This document shows positions 8,505-17,331 of a stretch of 64,000 nucleotides of DNA, one piece after another (positions within the stretch are counted from its first letter, which is position 1; each line of letters starts with the position of its first letter). Source of the stretch: Hyphomonas sediminis (GTDB lineage Bacteria > Pseudomonadota > Alphaproteobacteria > Caulobacterales > Hyphomonadaceae); contig NZ_JAIEZP010000001.1 of the NCBI RefSeq assembly GCF_019679475.1, forward strand, positions 1,922,001 to 1,986,000, read 5' to 3'. The notes under the pieces were generated by a model, which had not been told where the DNA came from, did no database searches, and worked only from the letters and a program-made list of their open reading frames with translations. The translations under genes and the position numbers were made by a program.

Positions 8505-11075
8505 TTAGAACGAGACTTGCAGCTGCACGCCGAACACGCGCGGCGGCGTCAGATACAGCGTCTTGGAAACGTCTCCCGGCGGAACAACCATCAATGTGCC
8601 AGTGGCGCCTTCATAGCCTTGTTCATCGAACACGTTCTTTACGTATCCAACAACGCGGTAGCGGTCCGTTGGGCTCGTCCACATGGCGACAAGATCCACC
8701 TGATCGAAGGCGGGCGTCTCCGTGTAGGAACGGTTGAAGATGCCGTGATATGTGTCGTCCTGCCAGGAGTAGTTGCCCGAAAGCGTCAGGTCGCCCTTCG
8801 CGCCAAGCGGAATGTCATAGCTGACATTGAGGCCCAGCTTGTGGGGCACTGTGCGTGGCAACATCTGTCCTTTCAGGTTCTGAGTCCGGTTGCCATTGGC
8901 GTCGACCGGGCCGACCGGCTGCGCGCCGGGCTGAAGGCCGAGCGGGTCTGCAATGTCTACAAAGCAGCAGGCGCTACGCACTTCGGAGTCGTTGTAGGCA
9001 TAGCTGCCCAGAACGCGAAGATGATCCATGGGGGTCCAGACCGCTTCCAGCTCCAGGCCCTGCGCGCGTGAGTCTTCGATGTTGAAGAAACGCGTCAGGC
9101 GAACCCCATTTTCCACGACATCCAGCGGCACCTGCAGGCCATCATAGTTGTAATAGTAATAGGTCGCGTTCAGCTGGAGGTCCGCGCCGAAGGACTTCTT
9201 GGCGCCGATTTCGAAGGCGTCGAGCAGCTCCTTGTCTGTGAGCGGGAACTGGCTGATGCCGCCGGCATTGAAGCCGCCGGATTTATAGCCGCGGCTGTAG
9301 CGGAAGAAGTAGTTTGTATCCTCCGTCGGCTGCCACTGGATGCCGGCGACGCCGGAAACGGCGCTCCAGTCATGTTCCAGTTCGCGCCGTGCAAGGCCGG
9401 TTGCCGGATCAATCGTCACTGCGCTCGCAACGCCGGGCGCGTCGAGATAGGAAACCAACGCCGCAGTCAGGTCCAGCACAGGGGCGAGCGAGCCGGAGCC
9501 GCCCAGCGAGAAGCCGTCCACAATGCCGAAGCCCAGCACGCGCAATTGCTCGGAGCCTTCCTTCTTGTCCTTGGAGTAGCGCAGGCCACCTGTCAGTGTC
9601 ACGGTATCGTTCACCGAATAATCGAACTGTCCGAACACGGCATAGGATTTCGTCGTGAGATCAGAAATCGCTGTAACATAGTCACCGCTCGGATTGGCAG
9701 GCGCGGCCAGTGGCGCCAGCATCTGCGGCTGGGCGGCATTGCCGAAATGCGATTCCTGATGGGCATCTTCCTCGTACGAATAGATGCCGGCAATCCACCA
9801 CAGATCGGAATCGGTGTTGGATTGCGCCGTCAGTTCATGGCTCCAGTATTTCCGGTCTTCCACGTAGCCGAAAGCGCGGCTGGGATTGACGGTCGCCGCG
9901 CTGCACACGGGGCCGACATTCGCAAGCAGCCAGGCGCAGTTCGGCCCACCCGTCATCACTTCGCCGGCCGCAAAGTTCGCCGGGTCGAGCGGGTACTCAT
10001 AGGACAGCATGTCAGTGCCATCATCATCGCGGATTGAGTTGTAATCGAAGGTCCGATAGCCGCCGAGATATTTGACATCGATCGTCGGCAGGCTCCAGGT
10101 GGCGATTGCCGAGAAGCCGTAATTGCCATCGATATTGGATTGCGTCGGCGTGTTTGCGTTGAATTTGCGGATGTCATTCACGCCTGGATTGGTCGTTGAT
10201 GATCCGGCCTGCGTATAGCCGGGCATCAGGTAGCCGAACGCATTGCCGGGGGTCAGGTAGCCCGAGGGGAAGGGGAAATAATCGTAAGGCGATTCCGAAT
10301 TTGTGTTCCGGTTGCGCATTGATACGTCGAGATAGTCGCCCTTGAGCCAGAGGGAGAAATTCTCCGTCAGGTCCATGTCCAGTTGCAGTTCCGCATAGCT
10401 CGTTTCGTTCGCGCCGCCTTCGCTCGGCCCGCCCGCGACGTTTTTGTAATAGCCGTCTTCCTGATTGCGGAACGACGCGCCAAGCTTGGCGCGAACCTTG
10501 TCGCTAAGTGGTCCGGAGACAGCGGCTTCAATCTCGCTCATCTGGTAGTTGCCGATGCCGAGGCGAGCCTCTGCGGTCAGTTCATCGGTGGGGCGTTTGG
10601 AAATTACGTTGATCGCGCCGCCAATCGAGTTGCGGCCATACAGCGTGCCCTGCGGTCCACGCAGGACTTCCACGCGCTCGACGAAGAAATCGCTCTTGGA
10701 AACCGCAGATGTCGCCGAATCGTAGATGCCGTCAGCATAGGTCGCAATGCCGGGATCGGAGCCATTGGTGTTGGTCTGGCGGCCCACGCCGCGCACGAAC
10801 ACCCGGTCATCGCCGGAGGAGAAGGTAAGGCTGGGTGTGAAGCGCGCAAAGTCCGAGAGACTGTCAAGCCCGAGTTCCTGGCGCATGTCGCTTGTGAAAG
10901 CGGTCACTGCGACGGGCACGTCGTTCAGGTCCTGCTCGCGCTTTACGGCGGTCACGGTCACCTGTTCGAGGCGCTTCGCTTCGGTGGTATCGTCTTGCTC
11001 CTGCGCGATGGCCTGGCCGGATGCGACAATGGCAAGCGCACTCGCGGCTGCCCACAAGGTAGGTTTCTTGATCAC
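8505..11075 (-). CDS. TonB-dependent receptor for a carbohydrate
   Basis: Outer membrane receptor of 856 residues: signal peptide (1 to about 24, ending GQAIAQ), plug domain (about 35-165, with VEVLRGPQGTLYGRNSIGG) and a 22-strand barrel ending in an aromatic residue (VQLQVSF). It starts with GTG at 11075, shown by GGAGGA (11082-11087) six bases upstream; an ATG start is not available nearby. It belongs to the large receptor type abundant in sphingomonads and hyphomonads that import plant or algal glycans. Operon leader for the symporter and TetR genes. Cargo (a fucose-containing glycan) is inferred. Confidence 0.9.
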   Translation of the reverse strand: MIKKPTLWAAASALAIVASGQAIAQEQDDTTEAKRLEQVTVTAVKREQDLNDVPVAVTAFTSDMRQELGLDSLSDFARFTPSLTFSSGDDRVFVRGVGRQTNTNGSDPGIATYADGIYDSATSAVSKSDFFVERVEVLRGPQGTLYGRNSIGGAINVISKRPTDELTAEARLGIGNYQMSEIEAAVSGPLSDKVRAKLGASFRNQEDGYYKNVAGGPSEGGANETSYAELQLDMDLTENFSLWLKGDYLDVSMRNRNTNSESPYDYFPFPSGYLTPGNAFGYLMPGYTQAGSSTTNPGVNDIRKFNANTPTQSNIDGNYGFSAIATWSLPTIDVKYLGGYRTFDYNSIRDDDGTDMLSYEYPLDPANFAAGEVMTGGPNCAWLLANVGPVCSAATVNPSRAFGYVEDRKYWSHELTAQSNTDSDLWWIAGIYSYEEDAHQESHFGNAAQPQMLAPLAAPANPSGDYVTAISDLTTKSYAVFGQFDYSVNDTVTLTGGLRYSKDKKEGSEQLRVLGFGIVDGFSLGGSGSLAPVLDLTAALVSYLDAPGVASAVTIDPATGLARRELEHDWSAVSGVAGIQWQPTEDTNYFFRYSRGYKSGGFNAGGISQFPLTDKELLDAFEIGAKKSFGADLQLNATYYYYNYDGLQVPLDVVENGVRLTRFFNIEDSRAQGLELEAVWTPMDHLRVLGSYAYNDSEVRSACCFVDIADPLGLQPGAQPVGPVDANGNRTQNLKGQMLPRTVPHKLGLNVSYDIPLGAKGDLTLSGNYSWQDDTYHGIFNRSYTETPAFDQVDLVAMWTSPTDRYRVVGYVKNVFDEQGYEGATGTLMVVPPGDVSKTLYLTPPRVFGVQLQVSF

Positions 11076-11285
11076 GTTATTTCCTCCCGATCATCCGTTA
11101 TTATTGAAGCCTGCGGCGTGGATGAATTTGAATAGAATAAGATCGATTAATCTACTTGCATAGTGTTACTTTGGGGAAGGCATGGGCGTTGCCATTCGTG
11201 GCCTCTTCGGCCTTTGGAAAATCGTCCGCTTGCCTGGCCGCTTTGCCTGCTGTTACCGATAGAGGGGGAAGCAAGGGAGTGGGCG

Positions 11286-12446
11286 ATGAAACGCTTTATT
11301 TTTGCTGCAGGTTTCAGCGCGCTGGCTTTGACAGCTTGCGCGCCCAGCCCGGTAACGGATGCCCCGCCGGCGGCGCAGGATACCCAAATGGAAGCTGATC
11401 CGCTTGTCGGTCTGCCGGCGCCTAGGGAGGGCGCTGTCACCGACAGGTTTGCGCGCCTTGCGCTCTCTTGCATTCACAAGCCTTATCCCAACAAAATTTC
11501 CCATGTCCTGAATTCTGATGCCGACGCTCAGCCGCCCCGCCAGCTTTACCCCGCATTTTATGGTTGCTTCGACTGGCATTCATCGGTGCACGGCCACTGG
11601 CTTCTGGTGCGCATCCTGAACACCGATCCTGAAACCCCTTACGCGTCCGCCATCGTAACGGCACTTGGTAAAAGCTTCACGCCGGAGAACATCGCGGGCG
11701 AACTTGCTTACTTCCAGGCGCCAGACCGGGCATCCTTCGAGCGCCCCTATGGCACGGCCTGGTTCCTGCAGCTGATGACGGAACTGCGTCAGGCGGATTT
11801 CCCGGAAGCAGCTATCTGGGTCGAAACGCTGGCGCCGCTCGAAAGCCTTGTTGCTGACTATACCTCCGCCTGGCTGCCAAAGCTCGTCTATCCCATTCGC
11901 GCTGGCACCCATAACCAGACCGCCTTTGCTTTCGGTCTGATGATCGACTGGGCGGACGCCACCGGAAATTCGGCCTTCCGTGAACAGATTGCCGCCAAGT
12001 CGCTGGAATTTTACGGCAAGGATGTATCCTGTCCGCTCAGCTATGAGCCGTCGGGAGAGGATTTCCTCTCGCCCTGCCTGATGGAGGCAGATATGATGCG
12101 CCGGGTCATGAACCGGGAAGACTTTGCCGCCTGGCTCACGGCTTTCCTCCCGCTTATCCCGCAGGATGGGGGCGACGATTGGCTTGCGCCCGGCGTGGTG
12201 CTTGACCCGACCGATGGCAAGCTCGTCCATCTCGATGGGCTAAACCTCTCGCGCGCCTGGGCGATGGAAGGCATCGCCTCCGCGCTACCCGAAGCGGACC
12301 CGCGCCGCGCCGCTCTGCTCGCCGCCGCGGTGCGCCACAAGGATACCGGCATCGCCGCGGTCAGCGACGCGCATTATGCTGGCAGTCACTGGCTCGCCAG
12401 CTTCGCCACCTATCTGGAAACGCAACGGGGCATTCACGGCGAATGA
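11286..12446 (+). CDS. DUF2891 family lipoprotein
   Basis: Predicted lipoprotein of 386 residues with a short signal peptide and lipobox LTAC (Cys18). The body matches the DUF2891 family as I remember it: an (alpha/alpha)-barrel-like, Trp- and His-rich protein with FYGCFDWHSSVHGHW as its hallmark near residue 95 and a SHWLASFATYL end. No enzymatic role is established. The ATG at 11286 is chosen because it gives a proper lipoprotein signal and follows an AAGGGAG ribosome site; the frame stays open upstream. Its stop overlaps the start of the NRAMP-like gene (ATGATG), placing it first in the 5-oxoprolinase operon. Confidence 0.75.
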   Translation: MKRFIFAAGFSALALTACAPSPVTDAPPAAQDTQMEADPLVGLPAPREGAVTDRFARLALSCIHKPYPNKISHVLNSDADAQPPRQLYPAFYGCFDWHSSVHGHWLLVRILNTDPETPYASAIVTALGKSFTPENIAGELAYFQAPDRASFERPYGTAWFLQLMTELRQADFPEAAIWVETLAPLESLVADYTSAWLPKLVYPIRAGTHNQTAFAFGLMIDWADATGNSAFREQIAAKSLEFYGKDVSCPLSYEPSGEDFLSPCLMEADMMRRVMNREDFAAWLTAFLPLIPQDGGDDWLAPGVVLDPTDGKLVHLDGLNLSRAWAMEGIASALPEADPRRAALLAAAVRHKDTGIAAVSDAHYAGSHWLASFATYLETQRGIHGE

Positions 12447-13657
12447 TGCCAAAAGTTTCCATCGGTCCGGGCGCGCTTGTGGCTGCGGCCTTCATTGGCC
12501 CAGGGACCGTAACGGCCTGCACGCTGGCCGGAGCGAATTTCGGCTTCGCGCTCATCTGGGCGCTGGCCTTCGCCACAATCGCAACCATCATTCTGCAGGA
12601 AATGGCCGTCCGTCTCGGCCTCCTCGGTGGCGCGGGGCTCGGTGAAGCGTTGGTTTCTCCGGGCACGCCCCCGGTCATGAAATGGGCGGCTGTGCTGCTG
12701 GTGCTGGCGGCGCTGGCGCTCGGCAATGCGGCCTATGAAGCCGGCAATATAACGGGCGGCGCCCTTGGCCTGCGCGCGGTTTTTGGCGGGGATGAAACTA
12801 TTCAGCGCATCGCCGCCATCGCCACCGGCCTTATCGCCGCCGCCGCTTTGCTGCTCGGCCGTTACAAGGTGCTGGAGCGTTTCCTGATCGGGCTCGTCAT
12901 CCTCATGAGTCTCGCCTTCGCGGGCAGCCTCATTCTCGTGCGGCCGGACTTCGGCTCAATGCTCGGCGGTCTAAAGCCTCAGATCCCTGAGGGTGGCCTG
13001 CTGACGGCCATGGCCCTCATCGGCACGACAATCGTGCCCTACAATCTGTTCCTTCACGCCGCCGCCGTCCGCGAGCGCTGGAAGTCCGCTTCGCCGGAAA
13101 GTCTCGCTGCCGCCGTGACAGATACGCGTGTATCTGTCGGTCTCGGCGGTCTTATTTCCATCCTTATCCTGAGCACCGCCGCCGCCAGCCTCTTCGGCAC
13201 TGGTATCCTTATCAACAGCGGTGCAGACATGGCCTCTGCTATCGAGCCTGCTTACGGCCCCGCCGCGCGCGCACTCGTCGGTGCGGGTCTCTTTGCGGCG
13301 GGCCTCTCGTCGTCGATCACGGCGCCGCTCGCGACCGCCTATGCCGTTTGCGAGGTAACGCGCATTTCGAAATCCAGCGCCGCCTTCAAGGCGATTGCGC
13401 TCCTTATCGTTGCCATCGGAATGGGCGTCGCGCTGCTCGGCATCCGCCCGGTCCAGCTGATCCTGGTGGCACAAGTTGCAAACGGGCTGCTCCTGCCAGT
13501 TGTCGCCATCTTCCTCCTCATTACCATGAACCGTAAGTCAGTGCTCGGTGAAAACACCAATGGACCCCTTCGGAACCTGCTCGGGGCGGGCGTCGTGCTG
13601 ATCGCCGCATTCCTCGGCCTGCGTCTGATCCTGCGTGCGGCGGGCATCTGGCCATGA
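12443..13657 (+). CDS. NRAMP-fold transporter of the YcsG-like type
   Basis: Polytopic membrane protein of 404 residues, about 11 helices, with the LeuT/NRAMP fold. Helix 1 reads FIGPGTVTACTLAG where metal transporters have DPGN, and helix 6 reads VPYNLFLHA where they have MPH; both metal-binding motifs are therefore absent. LQEMAVRLGLLGGAG keeps the family shape. Start and stop each overlap the neighbouring genes by 4 nt, so it is an integral part of the pxp operon. In Bacillus an NRAMP relative (YcsG) also accompanies pxpA (ycsF). I infer uptake of 5-oxoproline or a related small molecule rather than manganese. Confidence 0.8.
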   Translation: MMPKVSIGPGALVAAAFIGPGTVTACTLAGANFGFALIWALAFATIATIILQEMAVRLGLLGGAGLGEALVSPGTPPVMKWAAVLLVLAALALGNAAYEAGNITGGALGLRAVFGGDETIQRIAAIATGLIAAAALLLGRYKVLERFLIGLVILMSLAFAGSLILVRPDFGSMLGGLKPQIPEGGLLTAMALIGTTIVPYNLFLHAAAVRERWKSASPESLAAAVTDTRVSVGLGGLISILILSTAAASLFGTGILINSGADMASAIEPAYGPAARALVGAGLFAAGLSSSITAPLATAYAVCEVTRISKSSAAFKAIALLIVAIGMGVALLGIRPVQLILVAQVANGLLLPVVAIFLLITMNRKSVLGENTNGPLRNLLGAGVVLIAAFLGLRLILRAAGIWP

Positions 13658-14406
13658 CGCGCAGCATCTGCCTCAATGCCGATATTGGCGAGCTTCCGGG
13701 CGCGGCGGGCAGGGCGCTGGACCGCGCCATTCTGCAGGTCGTCTCCCGCTGTTCCATCGCCTGTGGCGGCCATGCGGGGGATGAAGAATCAATGGTGCAA
13801 ACGCTTTCCATGGCGATGGACGCCGGCGTCCTCGCTGGCGCGCATCCGTCCTATCCGGACCGGGAAGGGTTTGGTCGCTCACGGAACAATATAAGCCTTC
13901 CTGCGCTCAAGGCATCTTTGGAAGCGCAAGTGAGGAACCTTCTGGAAGTCGCCGCGAGGGCTGGCGCTCAGGTCAGCCATATCAAGCCCCATGGCGCGCT
14001 ATACAATGAAGCGGCAAAGGATGCGGGGCTTGCCCGCCTTGTTTCGGACCTTTGCCTCTTTTCCGGCATTCGCACGCTGCTCGGCCCGCCGGCCAGTGAA
14101 ATGCAGCGCGCTGCGGAGGCGGCCGGTCTCACCTATCTCCCCGAAGGTTTCGCCGATCGCGCCTATGAGGCAGACCTCAGCCTCACGCCCCGCAACCGTC
14201 CTGGCGCTGTGATCGAACGCCATGAGGACCAGATCGATCAGGCGCTCGCTATGGTGCTGCGCAGCGAAGTTGCCACGCGCACCGGCGAAGTCGTCCCGTT
14301 GCATGTCGCCACGCTCTGTCTGCATGGCGATACGCCGGGCGCAGCCGAAAATGCCGCCCGCCTGCGCGCGGCGCTTGAGCAGCGCGGAGTTGCAATCGCC
14401 CCATGA
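13654..14406 (+). CDS. pxpA: 5-oxoprolinase subunit A (LamB/YcsF family)
   Basis: LamB/YcsF protein of 250 residues, the usual family length, and subunit A of the ATP-dependent 5-oxoprolinase that opens 5-oxo-L-proline to L-glutamate. Conserved blocks are LNADIGE at the N-terminus (Asp and Glu of the active site), CGGHAGDE, HPSYPDREGFGR (about 68-79), IKPHGALYNEA (about 110-120) and the late LCLHGDTPGA. It overlaps the transporter upstream and pxpB downstream by ATGA junctions. The three-subunit assembly is expected to act in the cytoplasm and remove spontaneously formed or imported 5-oxoproline. Confidence 0.92.
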   Translation: MTRSICLNADIGELPGAAGRALDRAILQVVSRCSIACGGHAGDEESMVQTLSMAMDAGVLAGAHPSYPDREGFGRSRNNISLPALKASLEAQVRNLLEVAARAGAQVSHIKPHGALYNEAAKDAGLARLVSDLCLFSGIRTLLGPPASEMQRAAEAAGLTYLPEGFADRAYEADLSLTPRNRPGAVIERHEDQIDQALAMVLRSEVATRTGEVVPLHVATLCLHGDTPGAAENAARLRAALEQRGVAIAP

Positions 14407-15038
14407 GCGCGCCTGCAATCTGTTTCGTCGGCGATGACGCGCTTGCGGTTCGGATCGTCAGCCGCCCGGCTCGTCACGCGCTCGCCGGTTGGCTCCGCGC
14501 ATCTGGCGTATGGCTTGATGTGGTTCCTGGAAAGCAGGACGTTATTGTCCAGTTCGATCCGCTGGCCCTCCCGCCTGGCGTCGCTCTTGATCAGTTCACA
14601 CGGCAGGTTCACGAAAGTCCGCCGCCGGAAGAAGTTGCGCCTCACGAGACGACGCTTCACATGCAGGTGGATGCCGCCTCTGCGCCGGACCTTGCTCGTA
14701 TCGCCGCCGAAAATGGCCTCACGCCGAAAGTATTCCTGCGGCGGATTACGGCCAGTGATCTGGTGGTCGATATGATGGGTTTTACCGCCGGCTTTGCATA
14801 TGTCGCCGGCGCCGATCCGAAGCTTGTTGCGTCCCGTCTCGATATTCCGCGGCAGAAAGTGCCCGCCGGTTCGGTGGGGTTTATTACCGGTCAGCTCGGG
14901 CTCTATGCCCTGGCGGGGCCGGCCGGCTGGCCCATAATCGGGCGGATTACGGAGCCCTTGTTCGACGCAGGCGCGCAGCGTCCATTCCGGCTGGAGGCGG
15001 GGGTCAGTCTCAGGCTGAGGGTAGGGCGCGCGTCATGA
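14403..15038 (+). CDS. pxpB: 5-oxoprolinase subunit B (KipI family)
   Basis: KipI/allophanate-hydrolase-subunit-1-like protein of 211 residues; with PxpC it forms the cyclophilin-like complex that works with PxpA. The C-terminal half has the diagnostic run MGFTAGFAYVAGADPKL (family GFxPGFxYL), RLDIPRQKVPAGSVG, and a final GWPIIGRI. The conserved proline in GFxPGF is alanine here, a mild deviation. It begins at the ATGA overlap with pxpA and ends the same way at pxpC. The first eight residues look ordinary and no alternative start is needed. Confidence 0.9.
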   Translation: MSAPAICFVGDDALAVRIVSRPARHALAGWLRASGVWLDVVPGKQDVIVQFDPLALPPGVALDQFTRQVHESPPPEEVAPHETTLHMQVDAASAPDLARIAAENGLTPKVFLRRITASDLVVDMMGFTAGFAYVAGADPKLVASRLDIPRQKVPAGSVGFITGQLGLYALAGPAGWPIIGRITEPLFDAGAQRPFRLEAGVSLRLRVGRAS

Positions 15039-15976
15039 TCCTCGACATCGTGAAGCCCGGCCCCCTTGCAACGCTGCAGGCGGGCGCCCGCGCGGGCCTG
15101 CGCCATCAGGGCATTCCCGCGAGCGGCCCGGCAGATCCCCTCTCGATGGCTCTTGCCAACCGTCTCGCCGGCAATGCACCGGATGTGCCGGCGATCGAAA
15201 TCACTTTTGGCGGGGCCGAGTTCCGTTTTCTTGCGGACACCGCCTTTGCTTTGGCGGGCGCCGCGCCGCGCGGTGACCTCTCCGGGCAGATCGTGCGCCC
15301 ACATGAAACGCTCAGCGCACGCGCTGGCGACATACTCCATATCCCTCATCCGCCCGCCGGTGTCCGCACCTATCTCGCCATTCCCGGCGGTTTCCACGCT
15401 GACGTGGCCTTCGGTAGCGCGTCCACATTCATCCCGGCGGGCTTCGGTGGGCATTCCGGTCGGGCCCTCAGGGCGGGAGACGTATTGGCGGCAGCCGGGA
15501 ATCCATCGCAAGCGATCCCGCAGCTCGCTACGCCGCCGGCGCTGCGTCCCCATATGAGCCATGCGCATACCCTCCGCGCTGTGCCGGGGCCGGACTATGA
15601 AATGGCCGCCGCCGCAGCCTGGTCGGAAACCTTCCGTGCCAGCAACAGGATGGACAGGACAGGTCTGGAGCTCGCGGGTGCCTGGCCTGCCTCGGTGGCA
15701 GGCGCGCTGCGTCCCAGCGCGGCGCTATTTGCCGGCGCTGTGCAGCTTACGCCGTCCGGTAATGCTTTCGTGCTCTTGCCGGACGCGCAGACAACCGGTG
15801 GGTATCCCCATGTCCTTCAGGTTATCCGCGCAGACCGTCACTTGCTCGGGCAGGTGGCGCCCGGTGATCGCGTCCAGTTCCTGAAGAGGTCCGTGAACGA
15901 AGCGTCTGATGATTTGAGGTCAAAGGCGGAGTACTTCGCCGATTGGCTTCCGGGCGGCGTGTTTGGTGGTCAGTGA
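15035..15976 (+). CDS. pxpC: 5-oxoprolinase subunit C (KipA/biotin-dependent-carboxyltransferase-like)
   Basis: KipA-family protein of 313 residues, partner of PxpB. Seen: VKPGPLATLQAGARAGLRHQG at the N-terminus followed by GIPASGPADPLSMALAN, a EITFGGAEFRF strand, IPGGFHADVAFGSASTF (family GGxxxPxxLGSRST, somewhat degenerate) and the C-terminal QTTGGYPHVLQVI block. It is the last gene of the five-gene operon; its stop at 15976 directly abuts the stop of a small minus-strand gene. Together with PxpA and PxpB it completes the enzyme, so the pathway from 5-oxoproline to glutamate is intact here. Confidence 0.9.
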   Translation: MILDIVKPGPLATLQAGARAGLRHQGIPASGPADPLSMALANRLAGNAPDVPAIEITFGGAEFRFLADTAFALAGAAPRGDLSGQIVRPHETLSARAGDILHIPHPPAGVRTYLAIPGGFHADVAFGSASTFIPAGFGGHSGRALRAGDVLAAAGNPSQAIPQLATPPALRPHMSHAHTLRAVPGPDYEMAAAAAWSETFRASNRMDRTGLELAGAWPASVAGALRPSAALFAGAVQLTPSGNAFVLLPDAQTTGGYPHVLQVIRADRHLLGQVAPGDRVQFLKRSVNEASDDLRSKAEYFADWLPGGVFGGQ

Positions 15977-16123
15977 TCAAGCCTCGTCTTCGGCAGGGGG
16001 CGCAGTGTCTGCGCACCCGTTCATTTGACGCTCGCGCATGTGGGCTGCCAGCCACCATGCCCCAAAGACGAAGCCGAAGCTTCCCCCAACCCAGAACATT
16101 ACGATGTTGATAATCCACGACAC
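15977..16123 (-). CDS. small single-pass membrane protein (48 residues)
   Basis: Short gene starting with GTG at 16123, 7 nt after a perfect AGGAGG (complement of 16131-16136), which is the main argument that it is real. The product has one hydrophobic segment (about residues 3-27, WIINIVMFWVGGSFGFVFGA) followed by a positively charged stretch and an acidic tail ending AEDEA. This is the usual look of a small inner membrane protein with N-out or N-in orientation undecided. I recognise no family. It is convergent with pxpC, stop to stop, with no room for a separate terminator. Confidence 0.62.
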   Translation of the reverse strand: MSWIINIVMFWVGGSFGFVFGAWWLAAHMRERQMNGCADTAPPAEDEA

Positions 16124-16639
16124 GTCGGCACCTCCTTGGAAGCAATTTCGTATGGGATTGCGGCCCTGAGAACTATCTTGCTGCGCCTGTTTTCCAATGC
16201 CTATCCCCAGCTTGTTGCCCTGGCTTGTGAATAGGGTGGATCATTGCGTGAATATCTGGGTCATCCGTGTGCGTTGGTTATCGGCTGTTATCCATAAAAT
16301 CCGGTTACGGAAAATTCATGTCTCGATGTGTGCCGGAACTTTGGGGTGAAATGTGCCCAGGCTGACGCCGTGTTGTGCCGATATGGGGCGGGCGATTCTT
16401 TTTGTTTGTCAGGAGGCGCGCGTCGGCGCTTCGCGGCGGCCAGTTCATTTGGGGCGGGCATTGTGCATCTGCAGCAAAATTTTGGGTGAGTGCGCGTTCG
16501 CCGGTATCTGCGGCGGCGCATGCGGATGCTGCCTCATGGGAACATTTGACACGCGGCATGAAAGTGTCATCAGTAATGTATAGGCGTACATAAAATAGCA
16601 GGGTGGCGAAACAGCTGCACCTGATCCTCGGGGGAGGAC
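16124..16639. other. long intergenic region upstream of the TetR gene
   Basis: About 500 bases with no gene I can support. It contains the ribosome site of the small membrane protein at its left end, AT-rich patches around 16285-16320, and the two inverted repeats before the TetR gene described separately. Open frames here lack ribosome sites and show no family resemblance. Confidence 0.55.
16547..16593. promoter_or_regulatory. two inverted repeats upstream of the TetR gene
   Basis: TGACAC (16547-16552) pairs with GTGTCA (16564-16569), and TAATGTA (16574-16580) pairs with TACATAA (16587-16593) with one mismatch. They lie 47-93 nt before the start of the TetR gene and are typical positions for an autoregulatory operator. 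Symmetry is seen; function is inferred. Confidence 0.4.
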
Positions 16640-17287
16640 ATGAAGCAACACGAACGGCGCAAGCAGTCGTCCGACAAGCTGATTCAGGCTTGTCTCGACA
16701 TCGCTTCGGAGCAGGGCGTTTCGGCGCTAACATTCGATAATATTGGCGAAAAGGCTGGCTACAGTCGCAACCTGGCTTTCCAGAAGTTCGGTTCAAAGGG
16801 CGGATTGCTGGAAGCAGTCATCGAGCATCTTCATGTCGTCATGACAGAGCGCCGGCGTAGCCAGGATGCGGAACACCTTTCCGGCCTCGATGCGCTTCTG
16901 CTCTACTGCGATGTGCACATTGCCGCTGTTGAGAAGACGGCAGACATGCGTGCCTATTTTGTCCTGATGAGTGAGGCCATCGCGGCGATGTCGGAAATGC
17001 GCGATCAGTTCGTGGCGTCTCACAAACGATCCGCTGCGGAAATTACGCGTCTGGTGAAGCTCGGTCGAGAGGATGGTTCAATCCGGTCCGATACAAGTGC
17101 CGAGATGGCGGCCCAGCTGATCGGCACGCAGCTGATTGGCTTGTCTGCCCAGTCGCTGATTGAGCCTGCCTTCAATCTGCGAAAGGCCCGCAAGGAACTG
17201 CACCACCTTATCGTAACGGCGTATGGTTCAGGCGATCGCCCACCGATGGTTCGACGCCTGAATTCGGTTGCCTTCGCCCGGCGTTGA
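16640..17287 (+). CDS. TetR family transcriptional regulator
   Basis: TetR-type repressor of 215 residues. The helix-turn-helix spans about residues 8-55 (ALTFDNIGEKAGYSRNLAFQ then KFGSKGGLLEAV); the C-terminal ligand domain is of no recognised subgroup. A GGGGGAGG ribosome site precedes the ATG at 16640. It is followed after 118 nt by a zinc alcohol dehydrogenase on the same strand, so that gene is its most likely target along with itself. The effector is unknown. Confidence 0.85.
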   Translation: MKQHERRKQSSDKLIQACLDIASEQGVSALTFDNIGEKAGYSRNLAFQKFGSKGGLLEAVIEHLHVVMTERRRSQDAEHLSGLDALLLYCDVHIAAVEKTADMRAYFVLMSEAIAAMSEMRDQFVASHKRSAAEITRLVKLGREDGSIRSDTSAEMAAQLIGTQLIGLSAQSLIEPAFNLRKARKELHHLIVTAYGSGDRPPMVRRLNSVAFARR

Positions 17288-17331
17288 CGCAAAGGCAGTT
17301 TGCTCCGTCTACGGTAAGGAAGATGATCTGG

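Noticed and set aside
16353-16583. Cys-rich frame of about 76 codons in the empty region before the TetR gene
   Set aside because: No ribosome site, no recognisable motif, and the minus strand is open as well; treated as chance.
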